The notes beneath the pieces were generated by a model. The model was given only the letters and a program-made list of their open reading frames with translations, was not told the origin of the DNA and searched no databases. The position numbers and the translations under genes were made by a program. DNA of 13,837 bases from Paratractidigestivibacter sp963640745 (GTDB lineage Bacteria > Actinomycetota > Coriobacteriia > Coriobacteriales > Atopobiaceae): assembly GCA_963640745.1 (NCBI GenBank), contig CAVIBB010000048.1, positions 1 through 13,837 of the forward strand. Reading direction: 5' to 3'. This document shows positions 13,645 to 13,837 of this stretch, one piece after another (position 1 is the stretch's first letter; every line of letters starts with the position of its first letter).

Positions 13645-13837
13645 TTACTTGATGAGCATCGCGTCGCCGAAGCTGAGGAAGCGATAGCGCTCGTCAATCG
13701 CGGCCTGGTAGGCGGCCATGACCTGCTCGCGGGTGGCGAACGCGGAGACGAGCATCATGAGGGTGCTTCTCGGCACATGGAAGTTCGTAATCATGGCGTC
13801 GACCACATGGAAAGAAGAACCCGGCATGAGATAGAGG
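13645..13837 (-). CDS. queA: S-adenosylmethionine:tRNA ribosyltransferase-isomerase (C-terminal part, cut by window edge)
   Basis: QueA transfers and isomerises the ribosyl part of SAM onto preQ1 in tRNA, giving epoxyqueuosine, the step after Tgt. Only the last 63 or so residues are in the window: LYLMPGSSFHVVDAMITNF, then HVPRSTLMMLVSAFATRE and ERYRFLSFGDAMLIK. The PG..F..VD..ITNFH.P.STL.MLVSAF and RYRF.S.GDAMLI signatures are characteristic of the QueA C-terminus. The stop is TAA at 13647–13645. No T-run terminator follows; array 2 begins about 50 bp downstream. Confidence 0.95.
   Translation of the reverse strand, partial: LYLMPGSSFHVVDAMITNFHVPRSTLMMLVSAFATREQVMAAYQAAIDERYRFLSFGDAMLIK

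Noticed and set aside
1..13837. Mobile element or recent transfer
   Set aside because: No transposase, integrase, target-site duplication or marked GC shift is visible; the genes form an old conserved neighbourhood.

Overview
The window is about 13.8 kb of GC-rich bacterial chromosome. Gene content, high GC and small intergenic spaces fit an actinobacterium. The combination of a queA–tgt–secD–recJ–relA cluster, a ptsH gene and an infC–rpmI–rplT operon suggests the Coriobacteriia (Collinsella/Olsenella-like). That placement is inference; no rRNA is present to confirm it. There is no transposase, integrase, phage gene or CRISPR array.

Layout from left to right. (1) The minus-strand translation operon infC–rpmI–rplT (rplT cut by the window edge) has a recognisable promoter, a structured leader and an AUA start codon for IF3. 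(2) A divergent plus-strand tRNA-Leu(CAA) has its own terminator. (3) A repeat array (1604–1963) is built of 41-bp units in mirror-image halves around a perfect hairpin. (4) A tightly packed minus-strand operon runs secD, then a RecJ nuclease fused to a DEAH helicase, then a bifunctional Rel (p)ppGpp synthetase/hydrolase, then a metallo-beta-lactamase-fold hydrolase; gaps are -1, 13 and 9 bp. (5) tgt (tRNA-guanine transglycosylase) is followed by GC-rich hairpins. (6) ptsH (HPr) has its own promoter and terminator. (7) A plus-strand gene encodes a 447-aa coiled-coil protein with a C-terminal membrane anchor. (8) A second array of the same 41-bp units (13371–13591) follows. (9) The 3' end of queA, on the minus strand, reaches the window edge.

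The order queA–tgt–(yajC)–secD–(secF)–recJ–(apt)–relA is an old bacterial neighbourhood, as in Bacillus subtilis. Here yajC, secF and apt are missing, while ptsH and the coiled-coil gene sit between queA and tgt. SecD itself has lost the conserved transmembrane aspartate expected for proton-driven function. QueA and Tgt act together in queuosine synthesis, and Rel controls the stringent response. The RecJ–helicase fusion puts unwinding and 5'-end resection in one polypeptide.

The most unusual feature is the pair of 41-bp arrays. They have the same period, the same hub geometry (5-nt loop) and similar units at matching positions. They occupy exactly the two places in the window where genes converge. 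I do not recognise them as a named repeat family.
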